From assembly GCA_050260275.1 (NCBI GenBank), contig JBLNBX010000098.1, forward strand, positions 1 through 12,892: DNA of 12,892 nt, read 5' to 3'. The notes under the pieces were generated by a model, which saw only the letters and a program-made list of their open reading frames with translations, was not told where the DNA came from and did not search any database. How positions within the stretch are numbered: the first letter of the stretch is position 1; each line of letters starts with the position of its first letter. The stretch is from DATMXS01 sp050260275. GTDB taxonomy: Bacteria > Acidobacteriota > Terriglobia > Bryobacterales > Bryobacteraceae. This document shows positions 1 through 6,444 of this stretch, piece by piece. Both the position numbers and the translations under genes were made by a program.

Positions 1-2566
1 CTTCAGAGAGTTCCACGGCAAACAGGCGTTCGTGGATCACTTGGCCGAGTCCGTCCACCACCCGCGCCCGGTAGAAATCGATGCGCGCGGGCCTGTCATG
101 TTGGAGCGAGTAGAATGCCGCTCCCTTTCCGAACGTCGCGAGCGCCTTGGAATAGATGTGCCGGCGGACAGCCTCAAACAGCGGATGGCCCGGCGTGACC
201 CACTCCAGGTTGTTTGCTTCCGCGGTCTCGCGGTTTGTCGAGCAACGCGGGTACCGGGACGCCAGCGACGGGAGCCGCCAGTTCGGGTCCTTTTCGTGAT
301 CCTTCAATACGGCTGGCGTTCTTCCGGGCTCGAACGTGTGTGGCAGGTTTGGCAAGACCTTCAGTGTTAGCGGCACAAACTCGGCCGATTCGCGCAGGAA
401 GCGCGCGATCGTCTCCGGCACAACGCGCCGCTCTTGTGCGCGGGCCCGCCGCTCGATCAGCATTTCCAGGTTGAGTTTCTTTGAGGCAAGGCCTTCGAGA
501 GCGTTCTGACAGATGGCTCGAAATTGGTGCTCGTCCACATTCTTGAGCAGGCGTTCTTCCAGATCGGCATCGCCGAGGCGCCCGGCGTAATAGTCCCGGA
601 GAACGCGCTCCACGTGAGCGGCGGGAAGCACTTCCCCAACAACATTGAAGACCGCGTCATCATCCAGGGCGTCACGAATCTCCTGAAGTTTTTCCAGCAA
701 GCGCTGAAGTACTCGCCCCTCGATGGTGTTCGTAGCGACGAAATTGAAGATCAGGCAGTTCTTGCGCTGCCCGTACCGGTGGATGCGGCCCATTCGCTGT
801 TCGAGCCGATTCGGGTTCCACGGAATGTCATAGTTAAAAAGAATGTTGCAGACCTGGAGATTGATCCCTTCCCCAGCCGCCTCCGTAGCAACCAGGATCT
901 GAATCTCGCTTTCGCGGAACTGCTGCTCTGCATACAGCCGAGTACCTGGTTCGTTGCGAGAGCCGGACTTCATTCCGCCATGGATACAGCCCACACGGAA
1001 GCCCCACGACTTTAGCCGGTCCTGAAGGTAGTCGAGAGTGTCTTTGAATTCCGTGAAAATCAGCAATCGCTGGTCAGGATGGTCGAAGAATCCCTCCTGG
1101 TGAAGCAGTTCCTTGAGCTTGGAGAGTTTGGCTTCGGCGCCAGAGGCCTCGACCGCCTGCGCACGCGATGCCAGCGCCCGAAGTTCTTCCACTTCCTGCC
1201 GTACCTGCTGCGCGTTCCCGGCCAGTGTAATGGCTTCCAACATCTCCTCGAGCCGCTCACGTTCGCTCTCCTCCATCTCCTCCAGTTCTTCAGGATCGGG
1301 TAGTTCAGGAGGGGCGAGCAGGGCCAGATCCTGGGCTCGCTTGAGAGCGCCCTCCAGCCGCTTGGCGCGGCTTTCCAGGGAATGCCGCATCGCATAGGTA
1401 CTGGACGCCAGCCGGCGTTGGTACAGGGACATCAAGAACCCAACGGCGCGGGCGCGAGGGTCCTCACCCTGCGCGGCCGCCCGCGCACTCTCCTGCTTCA
1501 CGAAGCGCGTGATGTCCCGATAAAGTTCGAACTCCGCCCCGTCAATCTGGAAGTCCACGGTATGCGGAATCCGCTTAGTGAAGATCTTCTCCGCCGCCCA
1601 GGTCCCATCTGGACGGCGTTCTGGGAAGTAGACCATCGCCTCCTTGGTACGCCGCAAGTAGAACGGCGCCCGCCGGCGATCCATGGCCTCCCGGATCGAC
1701 TTCACGTCGGCGTAGGCGTCAGGATCGAGGAGTTGCAGGAACAAACTGAAGTTCAGTGGGTCTCCTTTGTGCGGCGTGGCCGTCAAAAGGAGAATGTGAT
1801 CGGAGGTGTCGCGCAGCAGCTCACCCAACCTGTAGCGGAGGCTCTTGTGGGTTTCGTCCGCGGCAGACATGCGGTGCGCTTCATCCACAATCACTAGGTC
1901 CCAATGCACCTGCCGCAGGCCAGGAAGGATGTCCTTGCGCTTGGCAAGATCCAGCGAAGTGATGATGCGGTGCTGATCCAGCCACTGGTTGACGCCGAAC
2001 TGATCGCGAATGTCGTGGCCGCGGAAGACCAGGAACTTCTCCTCGAACTTCTCCTTCAGCTCGCGCTGCCACTGGAAAGCGAGATTGGCAGGACAGACAA
2101 TCAAGATGCGCTCTGCGAGACCACGCAGTTCTAACTCTCGGATCAGCAGACCGGCCATGATGGTCTTGCCCGCTCCGGCATCGTCGGCCAGAAGGAACCG
2201 CACTCTGGCAAGCTTCAGGAGGTAATCGTAGACGGCTTCGAGTTGATGGGGGAGCGGGTCCACCCGCGAGATGGACAGGCCAAAATAGGGATCGAACTCG
2301 TAAGCGATGCCAAGGGAGTAGGCCTGGATTCCCAAACGGAGGAGGCGTCCGTCACCGTCGAAACCGTATGTCGTGTCCAGGATGACGAGCTTTTCAAGGT
2401 CTTGAGAAGTCAGCGTGACCTTGCGGTAGCGCTCCGACTGGGCCCCTACGAGCCCGGCAATCCAGGTGTCCGGACCGTTCGAGCGAACCGTCTCCACGCG
2501 CATCGGCTCGTTGAACAACGGCCCGGTGAGAATCTGGCCTTCACGAAGGGGTTGTGGGACGTTCAT
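1..2566 (-). CDS. SNF2/DEAH-like helicase, C-terminus beyond left edge (DISARM DrmD-like?)
   Basis: Reading the minus strand from ATG 2566 gives 855 residues open to the edge of the window. Superfamily 2 helicase motifs appear in order: PLPHQLEAV near residue 105, Walker A DDAGAGKT at 128-135, Walker B DEAH at 228-231, LTATPHKGD at 261-269, then in the second RecA lobe LLIFTEF at 501, HGGMK at 529, ATEAAGEGINL at 560 and QRMGRIHRYGQ at 590-600. A charged, probably coiled-coil insert lies at about 405-480 between the lobes. The protein should be an ATP-driven translocase or remodeller on nucleic acid. Helicases of this build (annotated HepA/RapA-like or DISARM DrmD) are typically found beside adenine methyltransferases in phage-defence loci; that role is inferred, since the downstream partners lie outside the window. 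An AAGGAG sequence 8 bases before the ATG supports the start. The ATG overlaps the stop of the upstream regulator (ATGA), so translation is probably coupled. Confidence 0.93.
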   Translation of the reverse strand, partial: MNVPQPLREGQILTGPLFNEPMRVETVRSNGPDTWIAGLVGAQSERYRKVTLTSQDLEKLVILDTTYGFDGDGRLLRLGIQAYSLGIAYEFDPYFGLSISRVDPLPHQLEAVYDYLLKLARVRFLLADDAGAGKTIMAGLLIRELELRGLAERILIVCPANLAFQWQRELKEKFEEKFLVFRGHDIRDQFGVNQWLDQHRIITSLDLAKRKDILPGLRQVHWDLVIVDEAHRMSAADETHKSLRYRLGELLRDTSDHILLLTATPHKGDPLNFSLFLQLLDPDAYADVKSIREAMDRRRAPFYLRRTKEAMVYFPERRPDGTWAAEKIFTKRIPHTVDFQIDGAEFELYRDITRFVKQESARAAAQGEDPRARAVGFLMSLYQRRLASSTYAMRHSLESRAKRLEGALKRAQDLALLAPPELPDPEELEEMEESERERLEEMLEAITLAGNAQQVRQEVEELRALASRAQAVEASGAEAKLSKLKELLHQEGFFDHPDQRLLIFTEFKDTLDYLQDRLKSWGFRVGCIHGGMKSGSRNEPGTRLYAEQQFRESEIQILVATEAAGEGINLQVCNILFNYDIPWNPNRLEQRMGRIHRYGQRKNCLIFNFVATNTIEGRVLQRLLEKLQEIRDALDDDAVFNVVGEVLPAAHVERVLRDYYAGRLGDADLEERLLKNVDEHQFRAICQNALEGLASKKLNLEMLIERRARAQERRVVPETIARFLRESAEFVPLTLKVLPNLPHTFEPGRTPAVLKDHEKDPNWRLPSLASRYPRCSTNRETAEANNLEWVTPGHPLFEAVRRHIYSKALATFGKGAAFYSLQHDRPARIDFYRARVVDGLGQVIHERLFAVELSE

Positions 2567-2796
2567 CCGGACTTCTCCTTCGTGGATTTCTTGCCGAGCG
2601 CGTCCAACTCACCCTTCATCTCAAGCAGTCGTCGTAGGAGGAACGGCTGGGGAATGCGTTTGCCGTTTTCCCAGTGGTTGACAGTGCTGTAGGTGACTCC
2701 TACCTTCTGGGCGAACTGCTCCTGAGTGAGGTCAAGGCGCCGTCTGAGCTCCTTGACTAGCGTGGCGGCTTCGCTGTGGCGTTTGGCCTGGTCCAA
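2563..2796 (-). CDS. XRE-family helix-turn-helix regulator (77 aa)
   Basis: A small Cro/C1-type DNA-binding protein. The helix-turn-helix is at about residues 19-55: LDLTQEQFAQKVGVTYSTVNHWENGKRIP carries the usual pattern, split here as LDLTQEQFAQKVG then VTYSTVNHWENGKR. The basic C-terminal tail (KKSTKEK) has no effector domain. The start is TTG at 2796: a stop lies six codons upstream in frame and no ATG or GTG intervenes, so TTG is the only full-length choice. The Shine-Dalgarno match before it is weak (GAGAG). The stop overlaps the helicase ATG. First gene of the minus-strand operon, it probably represses its own promoter through the palindrome 13 bases upstream, a common arrangement for defence islands. 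Fusion-type or toxin-antitoxin regulation is not indicated. Confidence 0.9.
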   Translation of the reverse strand: MDQAKRHSEAATLVKELRRRLDLTQEQFAQKVGVTYSTVNHWENGKRIPQPFLLRRLLEMKGELDALGKKSTKEKSG

Positions 2797-2808
2797 TGTC
2801 GCTCTCGC

Positions 2809-2825
2809 GCCTCAATATGTGAGGC
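2809..2825. promoter_or_regulatory. Candidate operator palindrome of the XRE regulator
   Basis: GCCTCA-atatg-TGAGGC is a perfect 6-bp inverted repeat with a 5-base centre. It lies 13 bases upstream of the TTG start of the XRE gene, just downstream of a candidate -10 box. Size, symmetry and place fit a Cro/C1-type dimer site for autorepression. Binding is inferred. Confidence 0.55.
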
Positions 2826-2833
2826 AACATGGT

Positions 2834-2862
2834 ATTTTACATGGCTTCTCAATTGGAGGAAA
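2834..2862 (-). promoter_or_regulatory. Candidate sigma70-type promoter for the XRE-helicase operon
   Basis: On the minus strand TTTCCT (2862-2857) and TAAAAT (2839-2834) are separated by 17 bases. The -10 matches the consensus in five of six positions; the -35 is poor (three of six). Transcription would start near 2827, at the edge of the palindrome, so a bound repressor would block it. The AT-rich patch stands out in GC-rich surroundings. Confidence 0.35.
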
Positions 2863-3030
2863 GGTCCCCTGCAAGGCCGTTAGGGCCTAAATCCATCACG
2901 CGACCGTGGTTTCATCGCTGTACAGCCGGCGTCAGGGACGGCCTGCCCAACAGAAGCTGGTTGGACGAAATCTGTCCCACACGGCCAACAAACCCGAAAA
3001 TCTTCAAACTCTGGCCGGTATTAGTTGACA

Positions 3031-3048
3031 GGGGCGCGAACGCGCCCC
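3031..3048. repeat. Perfect GC hairpin
   Basis: GGGGCGCG-AA-CGCGCCCC is an 8-bp perfect inverted repeat with a 2-base loop. No T-run follows on either strand, so it is not a standard intrinsic terminator. It could still separate the divergent units, or be a protein-binding site of the recombinase cassette. Confidence 0.6.
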
Positions 3049-3205
3049 GGAACACCAGATAACGGGCAGGCCGCCAAGCGGGACTCGTTGTGGGTGCTGG
3101 ACATGGATCGAGCAACCAGACGGTCCCGATGATCGGCGGCCACGTCCGGCGCCTATTCGCACCCACGGAATCCCCGCCAAGCGGCGCGCCCTGGGAGGCG
3201 AACGG

Positions 3206-3415
3206 ATGCAAAACGGCGATGGCGCCGTCCTCGACGATGCTGTCAGCGAGATTGCGGAGCTGCTGGCCAAGGCGTATCAGCGATACGCGAAGCTCAGGCT
3301 TGTCCGGCCGGCACCGGAGGCGCTCCAGGCAACCAAATCCCTTGATAATGCGGCAGAACCGAGCCTTCATGAACTGACGTTGACAACCCAGAGAAAGGAG
3401 TCAGCAAGATCATGA
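3206..3415 (+). CDS. Small protein at the head of the recombinase cassette (69 aa)
   Basis: A 69-residue protein with a predicted amphipathic helix, DDAVSEIAELLAKAYQRYAK, at about residues 10-29, and a polar C-terminus. The ATG at 3206 is preceded by GGGAGG about 8 bases upstream. Its TGA overlaps the ATG of the DUF2924 gene (ATGA at 3412-3415), so the two are translationally coupled. I do not recognise a named family. Small open frames in this position are usual upstream of DUF2924-recombinase pairs, so an accessory role in integration or its control is likely but unproven. Confidence 0.7.
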   Translation: MQNGDGAVLDDAVSEIAELLAKAYQRYAKLRLVRPAPEALQATKSLDNAAEPSLHELTLTTQRKESARS

Positions 3416-3690
3416 AGAAACTGGACGCGCTCCCGGCGATCACGGATCTGCCGGGATTGAGCGCGCCGCAGTTGCAGGCCGTGCATCGCCTGATGTTCGG
3501 CTCGGAGCACCCCATCGCGAACTGCCAGCACTTGCGGCGGAAGATCGCCTGGCATTTGCAGGCACAGAAGGAAGGCGGGCTTCCGGAGTCCGTCCGGCAA
3601 TATGCAATCGCGGTCGCGCGCGACGCGGAACTTCGGGTGCGCATTGCCGAGAACCTGTCGAGGCGGCAGAAGGAGATTCCGCCGGATCAG
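3412..3690 (+). pseudogene. DUF2924 protein, N-terminal part, cut by the inversion
   Basis: The first 93 residues of a DUF2924 protein: LPGLSAPQLQAVHRLMFGSE, then HLRRKIAWHLQAQKEGGLPE and the basic ENLSRRQKE match the family's N-terminal half. AGGAG lies 11 bases before the ATG. After codon CAG (3688-3690) the reading frame stays open to 4176, but that tail is antisense to the recombinase gene and has no DUF2924 character. The missing C-terminal half lies on the minus strand at 4109-4342 and joins in frame (Gln93 to Ser94, 170 aa in total, a normal length) if 3691-4342 is turned round. DUF2924 proteins are regularly encoded directly upstream of large serine recombinases; their biochemical role is not established. 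Confidence 0.88.
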
Positions 3691-3694
3691 CCGT
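3687..3694 (+). repeat. Left breakpoint sequence of the inversion
   Basis: TCAGCCGT. Together with the right copy it forms an imperfect inverted repeat: TCAG-CCGT here against TCAGTCCGT on the minus strand at the right end. Four bases (TCAG) are identical and contiguous; CCGT follows after one extra base in the right copy. Confidence 0.7.
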
Positions 3695-4119
3695 CCCAGG
3701 GAGGTGGTCGTGTTGAACTGCTGGGTCACCGACACGAACGTCGCCCCGCGCTTGTCCAGGATCTCCATGATCTTGGCGAAATCGAGCAGCGACCTCGTCA
3801 GGCGGTCAACCTTGTAGACCACGACGCAGTTGGTGACACCGGACTCCACGTCGGCCAGAAGCCGCTTCAGGGCGGGCCGGTCCATGTTGGCGCCGGTGTA
3901 GCCGCCGTCATCGTATTTCTGCGGCAGCGCCACCCAGCCTTCGTGACGCTGGCTGTTGATGAAGGCCTCGGCCGCCTCGCGCTGCGCGTCGAGGGTGTTG
4001 AAGGACTGGTCGAGGCCTTCGTCCGTCGATTTCCGCGTGTAGATTGCGCACCGGATGGACGGAAGCCCGGTGAAGCCGTTGCCGTTCCCGTTCTCTTTCC
4101 GCCGTTTCTCAGGAGGCAT
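3691..4119 (-). pseudogene. Large serine recombinase, catalytic N-terminal part, on the inverted segment
   Basis: Starting at ATG 4119 (GGAGG 7 bases upstream), 143 residues form the catalytic core of a serine recombinase: CAIYTRKS with the nucleophile Ser31, DAQREAAEAF, YDDGGYTG, RPALKRLL, the VYKVDRLTRS arginine motif at 102-110 and the FVSVTQQFNTTTSLGR end. After Arg143 the frame continues to 3367 as unrelated sequence antisense to DUF2924. The expected continuation (LTLNILLSFAQFERE) is found on the plus strand from 4343. Turning the segment restores a 537-aa recombinase, the usual size of the family. Here the catalytic domain is cut off before its long dimerisation/DNA-binding helix, so it should be inactive. 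In restored order the gene overlaps the end of DUF2924 by 11 bases. Confidence 0.92.
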
Positions 4120-4342
4120 GCCGCGCCTCCCGGTCCAACGCAAAAAACGCGAAACCATTCCATCGCGTGCCCGTGACCTCGCCGGCGATGGCGCTGAGCG
4201 AGGTGAACCGCCGCCCCTCGAATTCGAAGCCGTCGTCGAGGACCTTCACCACCAAGGTCCGGTCTTTGTACTTCTTCACGATCAGGCTGCCCGGCATCGG
4301 CAGCCGGGCGTCGGCCGTTTGGACGACTGCTGTTGTCACGGA
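4109..4342 (-). pseudogene. DUF2924 protein, C-terminal part, on the inverted segment
   Basis: 77 residues ending at a TGA (4111-4109). RLPMPGSLIVKKYKDR, VKVLDDGFEFEGRRF, SLSAIAGEVTGTRWNG and FFAL are the hallmark C-terminal half of DUF2924, including the DDGFE-(F/W)EG and the S-SA-A-TGTRWNG motifs. The upstream minus-strand frame (open to 4951) is antisense to the recombinase and is not part of it. The first codon at the breakpoint is TCC (4342-4340), which continues in frame from CAG 3688-3690 when the segment is flipped. Without a start codon of its own it is probably not expressed in this orientation. Confidence 0.9.
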
Positions 4343-4346
4343 CTGA
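4338..4346 (-). repeat. Right breakpoint sequence of the inversion
   Basis: ACGGACTGA on the plus strand, TCAGTCCGT on the minus strand. It pairs with the left copy at 3687-3694 as a short inverted repeat with one base of difference. Too short for a usual phage att site, but long enough for microhomology-mediated exchange. Confidence 0.7.
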
Positions 4347-5527
4347 CGCTGAATATCCTGCTGTCGTTTGCACAATTCGAGCGGGAGATGATCTCCGAGC
4401 GCACCCGCGACAAGATGGGCGCGGCGCGGCGCAAAGGCAAATGGGTGGGCGGCAACCCGATTCTTGGCTATGATGTTGCGCCACAGGGCGGCGCGCTGGT
4501 GGTGAACGAGGAAGAGGCGCAACGCGTCCGGGAGATTTTCGCGCTCTATCTCGAATACGGATCGCTGATCCCCGTGGTGGAGGAACTTCATCGCCGCGGG
4601 TGGCGGATGAAAGCGTGGATCACCCGCGAAGGACGCAACGCGGGTGGAAAGCCAATCACGAAGACCACGCTGTACAACATGCTCACCAACATGACCTACA
4701 TCGGCAAGGTGAACTACCGTGGGCAGGTGTACGAAGGCGAGCACCAGCGCATCATTGACGAAGACGTCTGGAATCAGGTGCAGACTGCGCTGAACCGGAA
4801 CGGGCGCCGCGGCGGCCGCAATGTCGGCAACAAGCACGGAGCTCTGCTCAAGGGCCTCGTGCGCTGCGCCACCTGCAACGTGGGCATGATCCACACCTGG
4901 GTTCAAAGGAAGAATCGGCTGTACCGCTATTATGTCTGCGTCAAGGCGCACCAGCGGGGCTGGTCCCAGTGCGAGACGCGGTGCGTATCGGCGCCGGCAC
5001 TGGAGAGCGCCGTCCTGGAGCAGCTTCGCGGCGTCGGCAGCAACCCGACCGTTCTGCGCAATGTGTTACAGCAGATTGATGCTTATCGGCGGCGGGACGC
5101 AGCAGCGGTCGCGTGGGAGAAGGCGGACGTCGAATCCGAATTGCAGCGGGTGGGCCAGGAGATGAGCAACCTGGTCTCGATGATGGGAAACGGCGAGTTC
5201 GCCACCAAGCGGATGGCCGAGTTGCAGGATTGCGCCGCGCACCTCAGCGCGCGGCTGGCGGAACTCCGGCAGCAATTGGCGGACTCAGAGATCGAGCACA
5301 CCGACCCGAGGGATGTTGAGGCGGCGCTGCACGCGTTTGACCCGCTTTGGGAGCAATTGTCGACGTGGGAGCAGGAACGGTTCATCCACACGCTCGTCGA
5401 GCAGATCCGCTACGACGGCAAGACCGGCACGGTGACGCTCGGGTTCCGATCCGGCGGGATCAGGGATCTGTGCAACTGGGTGCCGGCCATCATGGAGAAA
5501 TACGAGCATGCACAACAGCGCGGCTGA
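4343..5527 (+). pseudogene. Large serine recombinase, DNA-binding C-terminal part, cut from its catalytic domain
   Basis: 394 residues from CTG 4343 to TGA 5527, corresponding to residues 144-537 of the restored protein. They open with LTLNILLSFAQFEREMISER, the dimerisation helix, followed by the Recombinase domain (NPILGYD near 181, TKTTLYNMLTNMTYIGKV near 249), a zinc ribbon with Cys318-x2-Cys321 and Cys342/353/357, and a coiled coil at about 385-450. There is no native start codon. The frame is open back to an ATG at 4055 inside the inverted segment, giving an apparent 490-aa protein, but its first 96 residues are antisense to the catalytic domain, so it lacks the active serine. A large serine recombinase normally integrates or excises a mobile element, or flips DNA, at short att sites. 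Confidence 0.92.
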
Positions 5528-5915
5528 GATTCAATTTCGCCTGAACACTACAAGGCCACGTGCGGAGGAGACGGCGCGGTCCAGCGTACGCAGGCCAACG
5601 AAAGGGCGCCTGCCCCGGATCACGGAGGTTATGGCGCTCGCCATCCTGTTCCAGGACATGATCCAACGCGGTGAAGCGCGGGATTACGCCGATCTTGCCC
5701 GGCTTGGCTGCGTCACACGGGAGCGGATGAGCCAGGTCATGGAACTGATCTGGCTTGCGCCGGATATCCAACAGGAGATCCTGGAATTTCCGCCGACTTC
5801 GGCGCCCCGATTCCCGATCAGCGAGCTGGCAGCACGGCGGGTGGCTGCGGAACTGGATTGGGCAGCCCAGCGGGATCTTTGGCATAAGCTCAAGACAGAA
5901 AGGAAGGTAGACTGA
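5508..5915 (+). CDS. Small HTH protein at the tail of the recombinase cassette (135 aa)
   Basis: Begins at ATG 5508, inside the last 20 bases of the recombinase gene, with GGAG about 10 bases upstream. Residues 33-92 carry the pattern seen in small proteins that accompany DUF2924-type recombinases: GRLPRITEVMALAILFQDMI, then ADLARLGCVTRERMSQVMEL (a helix-turn-helix like the KorB/ParB type) and LAPDIQQEIL. The C-terminus ends with a tryptophan-rich AELDWAAQRDLW. It could bind the att site or regulate the recombinase; this is inferred from its place and motif. It is intact although the two genes before it are broken, and transcription through the inverted segment could still reach it. Confidence 0.85.
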   Translation: MHNSAAEIQFRLNTTRPRAEETARSSVRRPTKGRLPRITEVMALAILFQDMIQRGEARDYADLARLGCVTRERMSQVMELIWLAPDIQQEILEFPPTSAPRFPISELAARRVAAELDWAAQRDLWHKLKTERKVD

Positions 5916-5952
5916 CATTCACGAGATCGGATTCGGCCCCGAATAGTGAATG
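5916..5952. repeat. Two-tier inverted repeat right after the recombinase cassette
   Basis: It starts directly behind the stop codon at 5913-5915. Outer arms CATTCAC (5916-5922) and GTGAATG (5946-5952) pair over 7 bp; inside them ATTCGG-CC-CCGAAT (5931-5944) forms a second 6-bp stem. No T-run follows. It may stop transcription of the cassette in a factor-dependent way or be a protein-binding site marking the cassette edge. Confidence 0.55.
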
Positions 5953-6040
5953 CCCACCATGCAGCGTCGTGATATTATCTGGTACGCATCGGTGTTTCAG
6001 ATGTGGTGTTCCATCATCCGATCCGGAGAGAGAACGCACC

Positions 6041-6214
6041 ATGAAGTACGTCATGTACAAGGACACCCAAGGACAGTGGCGCTGGAGACTGGTCTCGGCC
6101 AACAGTCGAATCGTTGCCAATTCCGGCGAGGGCTATTACAACAAGACCGATTGCCGCAGCGCCATCGATCTTGTGAAATCCTCTGCCAACGTACCTGTAC
6201 AAGAGCAGTCGTAA
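6041..6214 (+). CDS. DUF1508/YegP-like small protein (57 aa)
   Basis: MKYVMYKDTQGQWRWRLVSA, then NSRIVANSGEGYYNKTDCRSAIDLVK matches a single DUF1508 (YegP-type) module: a compact beta-sheet-plus-helix fold with the W-R-L, I-A-S-GEGY and A-I-V-K positions. YegP proteins usually carry two copies; this one has one, as in many short family members. Their function is unknown. The start at ATG 6041 has GGAGAG 11 bases upstream; an in-frame ATG at 5969 would add 24 residues without family resemblance and without a good ribosome site. It stands alone, with hairpins on both sides, so it is probably its own transcript. Confidence 0.85.
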   Translation: MKYVMYKDTQGQWRWRLVSANSRIVANSGEGYYNKTDCRSAIDLVKSSANVPVQEQS

Positions 6215-6233
6215 CTGCCCGAGCGTGCAGTCG

Positions 6234-6264
6234 GGGGTAGGGACGACGGCTGCATCTCTACCCC
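6234..6264. terminator. Stem-loop after the DUF1508 gene
   Basis: GGGGTAG (6234-6240) pairs with CTACCCC (6258-6264) across a 17-base loop, 20 bases after the stop of the DUF1508 gene. The downstream sequence TGTTGT is only modestly T-rich, so this is at best a weak terminator. Confidence 0.4.
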
Positions 6265-6364
6265 TGTTGTCCAATCCCCACGAGACTTGCCGAACGGGAT
6301 TTCGCAATGATATTCTCGTTTTCTTCGCCAAAGGTCAAGGCGAGCTTGGGCTCTGGAACTCCGT

Positions 6365-6378
6365 TAGGCGACCGCCTA
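6365..6378. promoter_or_regulatory. Operator-like palindrome upstream of the unknown gene pair
   Basis: TAGGCG-AC-CGCCTA, a perfect 6-bp inverted repeat with a 2-base centre, 66 bases before the GTG start at 6445. It lies in the 230-base stretch between the DUF1508 gene and the gene pair, in which I see no other gene. No convincing -35/-10 pair was found near it. Confidence 0.35.
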
Positions 6379-6434
6379 CGGGATACGGCGCCTGCCGCCG
6401 CCGCAGGGCAAACGCACAGGGTCCTGGCAGAAAA

Positions 6435-6439
6435 GGAGG
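6435..6439 (+). promoter_or_regulatory. Ribosome binding site that decides the start at 6445
   Basis: A strong GGAGG (in AAAAGGAGGT) lies 5 bases before GTG 6445. The longer in-frame start at ATG 6307 has no such site and would add 46 low-complexity, alanine-rich residues, so GTG 6445 is preferred. Confidence 0.75.
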
Positions 6440-6444
6440 TCTCT

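Larger units (their letters stand above)
2826..3205. other. Intergenic region between divergent units
   Basis: No convincing gene is seen here; the open frames on both strands lack family resemblance and ribosome binding sites and look like GC-driven shadows. The stretch holds the candidate operon promoter at its left end and a strong hairpin at 3031-3048. A promoter for the rightward recombinase cassette must lie here but I cannot pick one out. A TTGACA at 3025-3030 has no -10 partner at 16-18 bases. Confidence 0.5.
3691..4342. other. Inverted 652-bp segment inside the recombinase cassette
   Basis: The segment carries the 3' end of the DUF2924 gene and the 5' end of the recombinase gene, both on the minus strand, while the flanking halves of both genes are on the plus strand. 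Reversing it rejoins both genes without a lost or added base: GATCAG|TCCGTGACA on the left and GGACGG|CTGACGCTG on the right, both in frame. Two independent in-frame repairs by one flip show a clean inversion. Breakpoints can only be placed within a shared 4-bp TCAG/CTGA, so the ends may be 3687-4346. Confidence 0.9.

Noticed and set aside
524..1015. A 163-aa plus-strand frame inside 1-2566
   Set aside because: Antisense to the helicase, which has all motifs in order on the minus strand.
3025..3030. TTGACA as a -35 box for the recombinase cassette
   Set aside because: The next 16-18 bases are the GC hairpin and no -10-like hexamer follows at proper distance.
2912..3370. A 152-aa minus-strand frame between the divergent units
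   Set aside because: It runs over the hairpin and antisense to the small cassette protein, with no recognisable domain and no ribosome site.
3412..4176. A 254-aa frame as a complete long DUF2924 protein
   Set aside because: Residues after 93 are antisense to the recombinase; the true C-terminal half is on the minus strand at 4109-4342.
4109..4951. A 280-aa minus-strand frame
   Set aside because: Only the last 77 residues (4342-4109) are DUF2924; the rest is antisense to the recombinase C-terminal half.
4055..5527. A 490-aa plus-strand frame that could be called a complete serine recombinase
   Set aside because: Its first 96 residues are antisense to the real catalytic domain and hold no YTRKS active-site motif; only the part from 4343 on is recombinase.
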